A stretch of 64,000 nt of DNA from the NCBI GenBank assembly GCA_011947345.1, contig JAAVTG010000528.1, forward strand, positions 62,001-126,000, given 5' to 3'. The notes under the pieces were generated by a model. It did no database searches. It was not told where the DNA came from and saw only the letters and a list, made by a program, of their open reading frames with translations. Origin of the DNA: Phytophthora quininea. Lineage: Eukaryota; Oomycota; Peronosporomycetes; Peronosporales; Peronosporaceae. The position numbers and the translations under genes are program-made. This document shows positions 39,926 through 52,181 of this stretch, in pieces (the first letter of the stretch is position 1; each line of letters starts with the position of its first letter).

Positions 39926-42199
39926 ATGCGTTCTTCAGCGGCTGTGTGGCTGGCCGCTTCGACAGTCGTCGCTGTGGTGGCAGGAAAAAGAGCAGTACAG
40001 CGTCTACGACTTACCCAGCCAAGTCAGGAATCAAGGACTGGGTCGACCCCGACACACCCGAGGATCGGCAAGCGTACACCAGCTCAAGAGGTCGGAAATG
40101 GGACCTCGTCATGAGCGACGAGTTCAACGTCGCCAACCGCAGCTTCCGACCAGGTGATGACCACATGTGGACGTCTCTCGACAAGCCTGACGGTGTCAAC
40201 GGCGCGCTGGAAATCTACGCGCACAACATGACCTCGACAGAGTGCGGCGACGACGGCACGTGCTACTTCTACATCGAAGTGGCGGACAAACCGCAGACGA
40301 TTTCCGTCTACAACATGTACAAGTACCCGCCAGGATACGAAGACGCTCATTTCTGGTATCGCGCCGGGATGGTGCAGTCCTGGAACAAGTTTTGCTTCCA
40401 AGGTGGCATGCTCGAGGTGCGAGCGCAGCTCCCTGGGGCAGTCTCAGATGCATCTGGAAACCCAGACATTGCACTGGGCAAGTCCGGCAAGGTGGCGACG
40501 AAGGCCTACTACCCGACCTGGCCTGGTATCTGGATGATGGGGAACCTCGGCCGAGCTATTTTCTCGGCGTCGACGAACCGCATGTGGCCATTCTCCTACA
40601 ACAAATGCGAGCCGGACGTGTTTAACCCCGAGTTCCAGCGCATCAGTGCTTGCGACGACAGTCCGGGCTACGGCTTGAATCCGAACCAAGGACGCGGAGC
40701 TCCTGAGATTGATCTACTAGAAGGTGGCGGTCTCGCCATCTCGTCGTCGCTGCAGATTGCTCCTGGTATGCCAACGGATTTTCGCCTCTTTCCAGCTGAC
40801 GCGAAGGGAGCCGATGCGACCAACCCGTACTGCGTGTACGCTTACGACTGCAGGACCAAAGGAGCCAACGTCATCGACGTCCCTACCGCCTACTTTGAGC
40901 AGATGCGAGGACACAAGTCGTGGTACCAAGGTCTCCGCTACGGAGCCAACAATTACTGCGCCAAGCAAGGCAGCGAGCAGCAAGATTACAAGACGGTTGC
41001 TGCCTCCGTCAAGGCTGGCATCACCGACAACACGTGCACGACCGCTACGTGTCCGGCGTCGCTGGATGTCAACGGCGATCTTGGTCTGATCGACGGCAAA
41101 GGGCAAAACCACTGGGGAATCAACACGAACGGCACGTGCTATCCGGTCATGAACTCGTACATGGGAGCCTACCTGTGCGACCCGGACAACCAAAACACCA
41201 TGTGCGCTACTCCCCGCAACTCGACCACCCCCAAGTCCAACACCATGAGTCCGTTCAACTACCAAATGGACGCCATCTCGTCCAATTGGCCCGTGCATCT
41301 CGGCGCGTACATCGACTTCTTAACGTATCAAGTGGAGTGGGTCACCGGCGAGAAGGGCTACGTGCGCTGGATGCTGGACGGCAACCCCATCTTCGAGGTG
41401 ACCACGGACGCCTTCTCTAACGTGCCGCAGAACAAGAACAAGACCAACCCGGTCAAGGTCATGCTGGAGGAGCCCATGTACTTGATCTTCAACGTCGCCC
41501 TGTCGAGCTCCTGGGGTGCTACTCCCCTAACGCCGGCAAGGAATGTCGAGGTGACGGTACAGACCAAGCTACCAACAAAATCTGCGATGACTTCCCCATC
41601 TACATGAAGATCGACTACATTCGACTGTACCAGGACCAGAGCGACGATCTCGGCGACGACAAGCTCATGGCCATCGGCTGCGACCCCAAGACGCACCCCA
41701 CCAAGCAATGGATCGAAGGACACATGGACGAGTACTCCGACGACGACAACCCGGTCAAGACGGTCAGCGGCAAGGCCTTTGCAAGACCAACGATGACTGC
41801 ACAATCGGCGGCGATGTCGGGACGACTAGTCTCAAGACCGGCAGCTGCGTCAAGAATCGCTGCGTGTGCTCTTCCACCTCGTGGGGCGGACCGCGCTGCA
41901 CGCAAGCCCAGTCGGACTCGTCCGAGAAGTCGAGTAGCTTGTCCAATCGAGTATATGGCCCGCCGATGGGGCTGTCGATCGGCGTGGGCGGCATTGCCTT
42001 TATCATTTCGATCGCGTCCGTGTATTTTGCTGCGACGGTCACCGCCAAGCAGACGCAAGCGATGCGCAAGGCCAAAGACGCAGAGAAAGCGGCCAGGGCC
42101 AGGGAGCAGCAGGAGTCCAAGCACAGCGGCCACTTCCGCGGCGACATGGAGAGTTTCACGGCCCACCCCAAGGACAACTACAAGCAGAACTTTGTGTAG
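39926..42199 (+). CDS. KRE6/SKN1-like GH16 beta-glucan protein (copy 5), three frame breaks
   Basis: The ATG at 39926 begins a signal peptide (MRSSAAVWLAASTVVAVVAG). Single bases are missing at 39985-39989 (A run before KSSTAS), 41524-41527 (C run in ATPPNAG) and 41778-41780 (T run in GKAFCK). Otherwise the copy is complete: GAPEIDLLEGG in the GH16 domain, Cys-rich stalk, membrane helix (GVGGIAFIISIASVYFAATV) and a tail ending NYKQNFV. Large blocks are nearly identical to copy 4, for example the stretch around GEKGYVRWMLDGNPIFEV. With the three bases present it would be 758 residues. All losses lie in homopolymers and all are deletions. Confidence 0.85.
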
Positions 42200-42489
42200 A
42201 AAAATGTTGGTGAATTTTTGACGTCAATATACGTGGCTGGTGTTGATGGCTGCTGACCTTTTCTTTCGTGGTGCCGAATATCCGTTCGAACGGCAAATAT
42301 CGTCAAGAGAGATCACCCAGGTGCTTCCGAAACCACTTGGCCTCCTCTACCCCCCCCCACCACCACCCACGTTCCAGGCAGATGTCGATCCACATTTTCG
42401 CCAGACGGAGTCTATCTCAGCACGTCATGGGCCGGTAGAGGCATCATCGATCGCAGCAGCATTCGCGAATTTCCGACCTGCTCGAGAAC

Positions 42490-44693
42490 ATGAGAGCAGT
42501 CGCGGCGATAGTGTGGACGGCGCTCTGTGGCGCATCGCTGGTGACGGGGAAGAGCTCGACGACGAATTACCCGACCAAGTCTGGTCTCAAGCCCTGGGTC
42601 GACCCGGACACTCCTGCGGCAAAGCGGTCGCACACAAGCTCCAGAGGACGAACATGGGAGCTCGTCATGAGCGACGAGTTCAACGTCGCCAACCGCAGCT
42701 TCGAGCCCGGAGAGGACCACATGTGGACGTCGCTCGAGAAACCCGACGGCGTCAACGGCGCGCTGGAGATCTACGCACACAACATGACGTCCACCAAGTG
42801 CGACGACGACGGCACCTGCTACTTCTACATCGAAGTGGCCAACGACAACGTCACCATCTCGGTCTACAACATGTATACGCACCCCACCGGGTACCAGAAC
42901 TCGACGTTCTACTACCGTGCCGCTATGGTGCAGTCCTGGAACAAGTTCTGCTTCCAAGGAGGCATGCTCGAGGTGAAGGCACAGCTCCCTGGAGCCGTGT
43001 CCAAGAACTCTGGCAACCCTGATCTATCTCTAGGGAGCCACGGGAAAGTGACAGACACGTCGTACTACCCGACGTGGCCTGGCATTTGGATGATGGGAAA
43101 CCTCGGGCGAGCTATCTTCTCGGCGTCGACGAACCGAATGTGGCCGTTCTCCTACGACCGATGCGAACCCGAGATCTTCGACCCCAGCAACCAGCGGATC
43201 AGCGCCTGCGACGGCAGTCCTGGTTACGGTCTCAATGCGAATCAAGGTCGCGGGGCGCCGGAGATCGATCTGCTGGAAGGTGGTGGCTTGGCCGTCTCGT
43301 CGTCACTGCAGATCGCTCCAGGAATGCCAGCAGACTTTCGACTGTTCCCTGCTGACAAGACTGGAGCCGATGCGGGCAGCCCGTATTGCGTCTACGCGTA
43401 CGACTGCAAGACCGACGGCGCCAACATCATCGACGTCCCGACGGCGTACTACGAGCAGCAACGAGGACACAAGTCGTGGTATCAGGGACTTCGCTACGCT
43501 TCCAACAACAATTGCGATAAGAAAGCAGCAAACCTTCAGAGCTACGCCACAGTGAATGCTTCGCTGGAGAGAGGGTCACTGCAAACACTTGCACCACCAC
43601 GACGTGTCCTGCCTCCCTCGACGTCAACGGCGACATGGGCCTGATCGATGGCACGGGAAAGGACCACTGGGGCATCAATTCGAACGGCACTTGCTTCCCC
43701 ATCATGAACTCGTACATGGGCGCCTACCTGTGCGACCCCGACAACTCGGACGCTAGATGCGCCACTCCTCGCAACTCCACCACACCCAAGGCACACGCAA
43801 TGGACCCGTTCAACTACCAAATGGACGCTATCTCCTCCAACTGGCCGATCCACTTGGGCGCCTACACAGATTACCTCGTGTATCAACTCGAGTGGGTCAC
43901 TGGTGTGAACGGCTACGTGCGCTGGATGCTGGAGGGCAGTCCGCTGTTTGAAGTCACCGCCGACGCGTTCTCCAACGTGCCGCAGAACTCCAACAGCAGC
44001 AACCCGCGGAAAGTCATGCTCGCGGAGCCAATGTCGCTCATTTTTAACGTGGCGCTGTCGAGTTCGTGGGGAACGACGCCACCGAATCCAGGCAGCGCTT
44101 GTCGTGGCGATGGCACCGACCAGGCCACCAACAAGATCTGCGACGACTTCCCCATGTTCATGAAGATCGACTACATTCGACTGTACCAGGACCAAGGAAC
44201 CGATCTCGACGCTGACAACTACATGCAGGTTGGCTGTGACCCTGAAAGCCACCCTACCAAGCAGTGGATCGAAGGACATATCGACGAGTATCAGGACGAC
44301 GACAACCAGGTCATTCAGGTCGTCGGGAAGGCGTTCTGCAATAGCAACGACGACTGCACTCTTGGCGGTGCCTTTGGCAAGACGGACTTGATCACTGGCA
44401 AATGCGTTACATCTCGCTGCTCCTGCACATATCCCGAATCGTGGGGCGGTCCTCGTTGCACGGTGGCGCTGGCAGAATCGGCGTCGTCCAAGGCGACAAC
44501 GCGAGTCTACGGGCCGCCGATTGGCTTGGCGTTTGGTCTTGCAACGGCTATGGTGTTCCTCACCTCACTGTCGGTTTGGAAAGGTGTGGCCTCTGCAGCC
44601 AAAAAGCAACACGAAGTGGCCACGAAAGCGGAGCTGATGGCAAGAAGCGACGCCATCCCAGCCGAAAGCAGCTATGAACGTCACATGGCGTAG
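42490..44693 (+). CDS. KRE6/SKN1-like GH16 protein (copy 6), divergent tail, one frame break
   Basis: The ATG at 42490 starts a signal peptide (MRAVAAIVWTALCGASLVTG). A G is missing in the run at 43573-43575, between SLERG and the Cys motif (TCTTTTCPASLDVNGD). With it the protein would be 734 residues. The catalytic motif is GAPEIDLLEGG and the stalk ends CSCTYPESWGGPRC. A membrane helix (IGLAFGLATAMVFLTSLSVW) follows. Unlike all other copies it lacks the NYSQNFV tail and ends AESSYERHMA. The start WVDPDTPAAKRSHTSSRG also departs from the PEDRQTYMSSRG consensus. It may have lost a trafficking or interaction signal. Confidence 0.85.
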
Positions 44694-44785
44694 AGCAAGC
44701 CAAGATATAGTATTCAGCTGCGTGTCGACTAAAAAATGCAAGAGGTCCGTTTCAAAGCAGTTTGCCACCTCTTCATGACTCGTAG

Positions 44786-47332
44786 ATGTTGGGGATCAAA
44801 CCATTCGTACAGGAATCCGTGCAGTCATTACCGCCAGCTCAACTACGTCTGCTAGCGGAGACGTTGCGAGTGGACCTTCGAGGGTGCGAAGACCGTGGAG
44901 ATATCGAGCGAGTGCTGACTGGATTGGTTTGTCTGGACCAGGACACTTCGCTGGGAGTGTTTCTCGTCTGGCTGCGATCTGCAGATCTGCACAAGAAGCA
45001 AAATGGCATTCTCGCCAGCAAGAGGCCGCAGTTCAGCAACACTTTCCTACCGGCGATTGTATCGTCGCCAGAATTCCATTCTCCGTCCAAGAACCAGCAG
45101 AACCAGGACTCAGACGACCGTGTGAAGGACCACCACCTTGACGACGAAATCAAACAACAACTGGCAGAGCTGGAGATACTGGAAGCCTCGTTCAAGAAGG
45201 CTGAGAGACTTGTGCATACTGGCTCCCCAAGCTTTGAGAAGATGAAGCAGTTCTTGATGGAGCTGACAACTTTACGAGCCAAAGAGCAAGCCGCTCGAGC
45301 TTTCCTCGTTCGTCAGGCGAGTGTCCTACGAGAGCAACACCACGAAATGCGGACTGAGATGCTGCACTCTCGTGCCCAACTCGATTTCTTTGTGGACGGC
45401 TTCACAAACTTGCGAAAAAGGCACGACGCCCTACTGATCGACGCGACGAGGATGAAAGCTGAGAGCGAGTCGACTCAAGACATTCTCGTCGCTATGAGTG
45501 CACACGACTGTCATTTCGAGCAGCTCATGCGGAATACATTGAGGAAGCAGATGCAGGATAACGAGGAACTGCAGAAGCGACTGGACCAAACTCACGACGA
45601 TTTAGACGCTGCAGCTCAGAAGCGAAAGGAGCTGGAAGCGCAAATGTTGCAGATTAAACAGGAACGCGGAGATGCTCGCAAGGACGCGTACTGCTACAAG
45701 CGGCAATTGCGAGTCTGTAAAGCGAGGATGAAGCGCTTACAACAAGCTGGAGGAGGAGCTGACGGATCGTTCTTCCGAGACCAGACACTTTCGCTTCGAC
45801 AAACCGTTGCCACACTCATTGGCCTCCTACGAGATGCAGTCGTGAAGGACACGAAGTCGGCGAAACAAACTCTAAGCAAGGAGGTTGTACGCATTTTGCG
45901 TCAGGTCGTATCACCTGACGTTGGGACGTTGAAGCCTGACAAATATTCGTCGAGCGATGGAGACGTGGGTCCTGAAAGCGAGGAGGTCGATCCTGCCAAA
46001 CCCCGAGTTGTCCATCCAAATGGAACTAATACTGACATCGATGAAGTGATCAGAGGTGTTTTACTTGTTGAAGGCGTCAATACGAACGATTCTCCAGAGT
46101 GTGCACGTCTGATGAGCGAGAAGTTGCGGTATCTGCCCGTGGATCTGAAGCAAACTTTGCTGCAGCTTCAACAGGATGAGGAGAAACAAGCACAGGGTGC
46201 TCGAGAAGAGGAGCAGAGAAAATTGCAACAATTTCTTGAGCAGCAACAGATTGGCGGGCAAGGCACAGATGGATCTGGCGACAGCGCAGTATTAACGACA
46301 ACTCCCAGTACCACGGCTTCGTCGGTGCCTCGACCGCTGCCACCAACCTTAGAAGTATACGCAGTGGCTCTCAAGAAGCACGTTGACAGTTTGATGGCAA
46401 TGCACAACAAGCGTGGCTTTGTCCTGTTTAATTGGCCATTTGCACGTCGAGATGTCACCTTATTGACTTCGGTAGGGCTAACTATCGACAGCGTCCTGGA
46501 TCTCGAGATTGCACCAGCCCCTGTCCCCAGCACCGCGATATCTCCTACCCCAGCAGCAGTACAATCCGCTACACCTGCGATCACTATTCCCTCCACCACA
46601 ACACGCACCAAAACTCCTGTTTCTACGACAATTTCAGCTTCCAAGGGTACTTCAAAAGGCAAAGCTATTCCTACAGTAACGCGAGGTAAGGCATCGCTAA
46701 GCAAAACCACAACTGCAACATCAAAGTCTCCTGCCAAAGCAGCTGTATCCACTGGAGCTAAACCTCGGGCGTCAAGTCCCGCTCGCACTCCAGCCAGCCC
46801 AAAGAAAGCAGCAACAGTGTCGCCTTCCAAGCCGAAGACACCGGCAACTACTTTGAAGCCCGGCGCAAACGCGTCTCCAACTCCGACTCCAACTCCAACA
46901 GCAACCGCCAAAGTCGTCAAGAAGGTGGTGACTATGGCCTCCGGGCTGCAAGGTCTTGGCGGCATCTTGCAGCCGATCGCTCCCGCAACGTTCGCCGTTG
47001 AGCGGGTCGGTCTTATTCTGCAAACTCTGGAGCAGCAACGACGTAAGAGACTGGCTCCAGTAGTGCACTGGGACGACAACACTCGTCGCAGTAACGAACT
47101 GCTGGCCATGTACGCTGAAGAAGTTTACACTCTGCTCCACATGGAGCAGGAGGCTCGCAAACATCAGAAAGCTCCTCCTCCGTCGACTCCAGCCAGTCCT
47201 ACCAAGTCCACCACCACGTCTCCTCGACGAACTGCTAGTCCGTCCAAAACTGCATTGAGAACTACAGCCAAGAGCCCCACACGAGGCTCCCCAGCCAAAG
47301 CCGCAGCAACCAAACGACCACCGAAAAAGTAG
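44786..47332 (+). CDS. Large coiled-coil protein with Ser/Thr/Pro/Lys-rich C-terminus
   Basis: One frame of 848 residues from the ATG at 44786. The first 65 residues look like a small helical domain (PPAQLRLLAETLRVDLRGCE). A long coiled coil spans about 118-330 with heptad-like Glu/Lys/Arg spacing (QQLAELEILEASFKKAERLV and following). A short conserved-looking helical segment follows at about 420-480. Residues 560-730 are low complexity with many SP/TP and Lys sites (KAIPTVTRGKASLSKTTTAT). The end repeats SPxK motifs like those of linker histones. A role in cytoskeleton, cilium or chromatin is possible; none can be assigned. It starts 93 bp after copy 6. Confidence 0.75.
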   Translation: MLGIKPFVQESVQSLPPAQLRLLAETLRVDLRGCEDRGDIERVLTGLVCLDQDTSLGVFLVWLRSADLHKKQNGILASKRPQFSNTFLPAIVSSPEFHSPSKNQQNQDSDDRVKDHHLDDEIKQQLAELEILEASFKKAERLVHTGSPSFEKMKQFLMELTTLRAKEQAARAFLVRQASVLREQHHEMRTEMLHSRAQLDFFVDGFTNLRKRHDALLIDATRMKAESESTQDILVAMSAHDCHFEQLMRNTLRKQMQDNEELQKRLDQTHDDLDAAAQKRKELEAQMLQIKQERGDARKDAYCYKRQLRVCKARMKRLQQAGGGADGSFFRDQTLSLRQTVATLIGLLRDAVVKDTKSAKQTLSKEVVRILRQVVSPDVGTLKPDKYSSSDGDVGPESEEVDPAKPRVVHPNGTNTDIDEVIRGVLLVEGVNTNDSPECARLMSEKLRYLPVDLKQTLLQLQQDEEKQAQGAREEEQRKLQQFLEQQQIGGQGTDGSGDSAVLTTTPSTTASSVPRPLPPTLEVYAVALKKHVDSLMAMHNKRGFVLFNWPFARRDVTLLTSVGLTIDSVLDLEIAPAPVPSTAISPTPAAVQSATPAITIPSTTTRTKTPVSTTISASKGTSKGKAIPTVTRGKASLSKTTTATSKSPAKAAVSTGAKPRASSPARTPASPKKAATVSPSKPKTPATTLKPGANASPTPTPTPTATAKVVKKVVTMASGLQGLGGILQPIAPATFAVERVGLILQTLEQQRRKRLAPVVHWDDNTRRSNELLAMYAEEVYTLLHMEQEARKHQKAPPPSTPASPTKSTTTSPRRTASPSKTALRTTAKSPTRGSPAKAAATKRPPKK

Positions 47333-47423
47333 CTATCCAACTTCAACATGAAGCATACAAAGTCCCAGTGTAACAACCCATACAAATCCCCGTTAACTTA
47401 AATTTAGAGTCACTAAATAATTC

Positions 47424-48770
47424 ATGTCGGATGCACGCGCCTCCTCGGCCGACGTGCCTCGCTCCCCGCAGGCATCGACCCGGATGTGTTCGCCGAGCTG
47501 CCCCGAGACATCCAGCAGGAGCTTCTGTCCGCCCAGAGCTTCGCTCCGCCAGCCCCCATCGACGTCTCGGATGCCGCGTCCACGTGGAGCTGCCGGGTCT
47601 GCACCTTTCTAAACCATTCGGACTTAATCGAGTGCGAAATGTGCGGCACTTTTGTGTCGACGATACACAAACTGAAGCGGACCAACAACCACTTCAAGTT
47701 GAAGGCAAAATATCGCCCGGCTCAAGCCTCTTGCGGAGACTTAAACTGCCTGTATCGCCTGTGGCCATCAGCTTCTCGCAGAAGAGAGACCCCATCGCAG
47801 AAGATCTGCTAGTGGCCGCCTCTAGTAAGTTCCAGCAGGTGAAGAACTCGATCCAGAGACGTCGGTCGAGATCCAACTCGGCAGCGGAGGACGCTAACGC
47901 CGCACTGCCATCGCTCCAGGCCATGACAGAGCTCACAGAGCTGCAGAAAGACCTAAACCACAAGGTCCTGGCAGGCGACGAGTGGTTCGAGGCATCGCTA
48001 GAGCGACTGTGGAGAGAAGTCGAGGAGATCAGCGAGGAGGAAGCTTACGACAGAGCAAAAGTAGACTGGGTGAAGTTGGGCTTCCAGAATGCCAACCCTG
48101 AAACGGATTTTAGAGGCGGAGGAATGCTCGCACTCAAATGCTTGTTGTACGCGTTCGAAGCCCATCCGACAGAGATGAGAGCGATCCACAAACAGCAGAA
48201 CCCCGACACAAAAGACGCTAAACACAAGAAGAAGTGGTACCCGGTGTGTGTAGCTGGGATCAATCTCACGTGCTTGTTGGCGGGACTGCTGCGTCTTGGC
48301 GACGGCCAGTTTGCAGACAAGAAGAGGCCGTTCTGGAAGCTGTTTGAAGAGCCCGCTGCATTCTACGAGCTCTTCTTTCTTGCTTTCATGAAGATGGACG
48401 CGATTTGGCACAGGCTGAATGCAACATACATGGAGTTCGGGAGTAAGAACGTCACAATAAGTTTATGCTAAACATTTACTAACGCATCGTGCTTGTAGTG
48501 GTGCTCAAGGTGACTCGGAAATCGGTGGCGTTCATGCTGGCCCAGGAGCCAGCGACGCTGATGGATCTACGCGAAGCCAGCGACCAGACTTTTCTCGACA
48601 GGTTTGTCGTTAGCCTGTCGACACGATCGCTAGCGGACTGGGAAGATGGCGAGTGTCCCGATCCGAACCATTCCTTGGAACCCGGAGACCATCTCACAAC
48701 AGCTAAGTCCAGGACGCCATCGAAGCCTGCAGCTGGGGCCCGAGGCGACGCAGTTTGGTCGCTGCGCTAG
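47424..48770 (+). CDS. ELMO-domain protein with UBM and RanBP2-type finger, one intron
   Basis: The ATG at 47424 starts MSDARASSADVPRSP. A UBM-like ubiquitin-binding motif follows (IDPDVFAELPRDIQQELL), then a RanBP2-type zinc finger (WSCRVCTFLNHSDLIECEMC, spacing C-x2-C-x10-C-x2-C), and then an ELMO domain (WVKLGFQNANPETDFRGGGM and on). A 56-bp intron (48443-48498, GT...CTAAC...AG) joins MEFG to MVLKVTRKSVAFML. Two single bases are missing, in the C run 47464-47467 and the A run 47707-47710; both restore the reading when present. ELMO-domain proteins act as regulators or GAPs of small GTPases; ubiquitin binding fits endosomal sorting. It converges on the gene ending at 48813. Confidence 0.8.
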
Positions 48771-48812
48771 CTACTTGCTTCATACTTACATCCAAAAGAC
48801 TTGGCACAACAT

Positions 48813-51189
48813 TTATGCTAGTGGCATGGCCTCGGTGCTCTCGTTGGTGACGTCGTACAAGACACACGATTCCAGTTGAGAGACTGTGCCATTCTCAGGG
48901 TCTACCTGCCATCGGATTAAGATCACATTGAACGTGCGTAGCAGTCTTCGAGGCACAAAGCGTGCTAGTCGCAATAAGATAACAGAGTTGGCGTGATACA
49001 CATGCCTGCCGAAAAACTGGTGTCCTGACAGTAATATAGCTTCGGTGGTTGTGCAGGTTTTGCCATTGAACGAGACGTAGGCCAAGTCCCGGCAGTCGTG
49101 AAACAGCCTCGTGAATTTCCCGCCGAGGCAGTTTTGCTCGAACGTTGTGAGCTGCTTCTGGTCCGTATTGGCATTGAAACTCGCCCAGCGGTTGCTAGGG
49201 AAGATCTCCACAGAAGACGTCCGCTTACTGTGGACCTGGATAATGGCAGTCTTCTGTTCGATCTGGGCATTCGGAGCTGGGTGGATTCGTATCCTCCAGC
49301 ACTTTTGGAGACACGCAGTGATGTAGACCACCAGCGCCATTCCGAGGCTAATGCCGGTCACTGCAAACAGCAAGTTGACGTTGAAAATGAAGCAGGAGTC
49401 GTTCAATCCACAGTACTTCGCCCCCAGTGCGGACGTTCGGCGAAGAACTTGTCCGTTCCACTCGCCAATAAACGAAAAGGACGACAGGCGAAACGAAAAC
49501 AACGCAGCGCCGACGATCGTCGTCGTCGCGAACTGTAAAATCTCCCACGGAACACGAAAGTGACGATCCAAAATCTGCTTGCCCGAACGTGCTCTCAAGA
49601 GGTTGATGAACGAGTAGTTAAACGCGAAGAAGCTGAACGTGAGGTTCATGACGGAGGCTCTGGACAACGTACCGGTGGCCAGTCCTAGATAGTATTTGTT
49701 CGAGTTGTAGGCCAGGTGGTACGTGACTTGGGCCAGATAAGTGAGCTGCATTCGACCGTTCTGGCATCGATAAGCCCATACCTGCGTGAGCATAAGGGAG
49801 CGTTCATGAGGATAAAAGCTGATGATCCCCATGACGAGGATCTGTGCCACAATCATGGCCGGAAGGACGCTGATGTTGATGTTGATCGTGTCAGCATACC
49901 GACTTCGAAATGTGTTGACGACGTGGGCAACTCGGGTGGGGTCGGTAGGGTCGATGTCGGCGGTGTATTCCCATTCGGAATTGTACTGGTCGTGGACACA
50001 AACTCCGCCCGATGTACACACTGGGATGTCGTCCGGGACTTGGACCATGAGGCCGTACGTTTTCCAATGGCTCAACAGCGTACAGGAATCTTCGACATAG
50101 ACGCCCGTAGTGTTCACAGTCCGGACGCGACATCCTCCGTAGAAGCCTTTAAAGAGCGGTTGCGTAACGTTCTTGGCACCGTGAGTGGTGCGTTCGGTCG
50201 GAATGTAGCGCGAGATATCGGGAGACTGCTGTTGAACTCGTACGGGAAAAGTTTCAAGACGTCAGGAGCGACAGCGAGGAGGTCGTCCCCGTTCGTGTCA
50301 AAAGCGAGCTTTTCACCCACAATTCCCTCGTTCGGTATGTCTGGACGGCAGTCGGTGAGATGCGGGAACGCGTTGATATCTGCAACCGAAACGGAGGAGT
50401 AGTCGAGGCTGTCCTTGACGTTTTGGTACTTGTAGAGTCGGAGGATGGCCCCGATCGACCACCGACTCACGCACTCGTGCTTCCGTTGCACCGCCACCTC
50501 GAGTTCCTTCAGCATCTGCGGAGGCAACGAGAGACCGAGTGTGGTGATTGTCGCTAGCACCCCGCGGAATCGCTCGCCAGCACAATATTCGGTGTCCCCC
50601 ATTCGTTGATCCCTGTGGCGCAGACAGCCCCGTTCGTGTCAAGTTGGTCTGCAAGCGCAAGAGCGTCGGGCGACAGTCGAGAGAAGTTTTTAGCCGCTAA
50701 TACGTCGCTCAGACTTGCCTGGAAGACTGGTTTGCTCAGAATGGCGTCGTCGCCGAACGCACTGAGCTGCAGCAGCACTTTACGACAGGAGCAGACGCAG
50801 CCGATGCAGCCTCCTTTCATGACCGGATCCAGTTGTTTGTAGGCGAAGTAGCTGTCATCAACACCGAGGAAAAACGAGGCTTTGATTCGATAGTCGGAGG
50901 CCCAAAGTGTCAACAGAAACAGCAGTGGCATCACGACACACCGCCCGATGACTGCGATGGCTGCGAGGATTTCGGAAAAGGTTAAGGAGCTTTTCTTCTG
51001 CGCCTCAATGTGTTGGTGTCGACGCCATTGGTTGTGCCAAGTTCCTGCGGCTTTTGTGTCGGCTTTGAGAGGGGCGATGGAACCCTTCTTGTTCAGCGTG
51101 GCGATGCGGTTGGCGATAATCGAAGGGCCTCTGCGGATCGAGCGTAGAACCCACGAGTCTGCCCTGGTTTCAGCTGCATTTTCTCTCAT
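48813..51189 (-). CDS. Multi-pass membrane protein, family copy A, two frame breaks
   Basis: Minus-strand member of the family whose intact copy lies at 57659. The ATG at 51189 (MRENAAETRADSW) was preferred to a GTG at 51339. A first membrane helix (AVIGRCVVMPLLFLLTLWA) is followed by a Cys-rich outer domain with the family blocks SYFAY.QLDPVM.GGC and CSCRKVLLQLSAFG, then about five further helices ending SEAMPLA. Two one-base losses occur at 50560-50563 (a G run on the coding strand) and near 50219; when present, the frame is continuous. I do not recognise the family; it looks oomycete-specific. It lies 42 bp from the ELMO gene, tail to tail. Confidence 0.75.
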
Positions 51190-52181
51190 GGATGGAGACG
51201 AGAGCAGCAATTCATCGAGAGAGTTTCTCTCAAGAATCGCTGTCCCTTTGGCGAACTGAAAATAGACAACGTCTGCAGCCTGCAGCCCAAGTTGGACTGC
51301 CCAACGCCTATTGCATCGAGCTTCCTGCCGTTGATCCACTCAATTGACGAATGCGACTGCGGACTCAATCGATGACTCTGACCGAGAGGATTCCCTTCAC
51401 TGCCCAGTTCTGAGGCCCCACTTGGTGCATGCCGTGGCCGGTTATCAGCAGCAAAAACAGCAGAGGAGGTTGCCAACCAGATCCTGTATCACGATCTCTA
51501 CAATTCAACAGGCATGTCGGTCTGTTGCCATTACTAGTACTGTACGCTACGAGCTACATATATGGCGTCGATGGAGACGTAACTTCGACGCTTCCCGCTC
51601 CTCGAGTCTCCTCGACAGTACCCTGCTTGGTCGTGCTCAGGAGAGGCGGAAGTTGCAGTTGCGGTTCCTCGGGTCTTCTCGCATTCAGGATTCTCGTGGA
51701 GGATTCGCCCCCAGGTTCCGGGGTCCGTGGCCAGGTACTCTGGGCTACGAATTGTTCATGGTAACGCGTCGCGTCAATCGAGCGACACCCACGATTTCTT
51801 CGGCCACGGCGCGCAAGAAGGGACTACAAAATTCAGCTCTACCATGTATGATACACTTCAGGACGGGGAAATTTGTCGTCACCGCAATGTGCAGTTTGAT
51901 CCACACTAGTGTGGTTTACAATATTCACCCGCACCTATGCCGAGGTTTTTGGTGATGAGGTGGCTCCTCCAACTTAAAGCTCCTTGTCCAGAGAAAGTGT
52001 GGGATGTTGAAGACAATCGAATTGTTGCTGCCGCGTGATGGAAGAGTTTTATTCTTACGAACAACTCCGATAGAGCAATCAACGATGCTATGAACTCAGC
52101 TGCTTCCGGTCGTATTGGGTAACAGAATAGCGATATAACTGCCGGCTAAATTTCTTTTTTTTTTCCTTCATTCGATTTGCG
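51190..52181. other. Intergenic, divergent 5' regions of copy A and the ZNHIT1-like gene
   Basis: One kilobase. A 203-residue plus-strand frame (51344-51955) has no domain, no homologue among neighbours and odd composition; it was not accepted. A poly-T run lies at 52154-52164 just before the ZNHIT1-like start. Confidence 0.45.

Noticed and set aside
46168..47109. Minus-strand frame of 313 residues
   Set aside because: Antisense to the low-complexity end of the coiled-coil gene, explained by its biased composition.
51344..51955. Plus-strand frame of 203 residues
   Set aside because: No domain, no family member, lies in the 5' region of two divergent genes.
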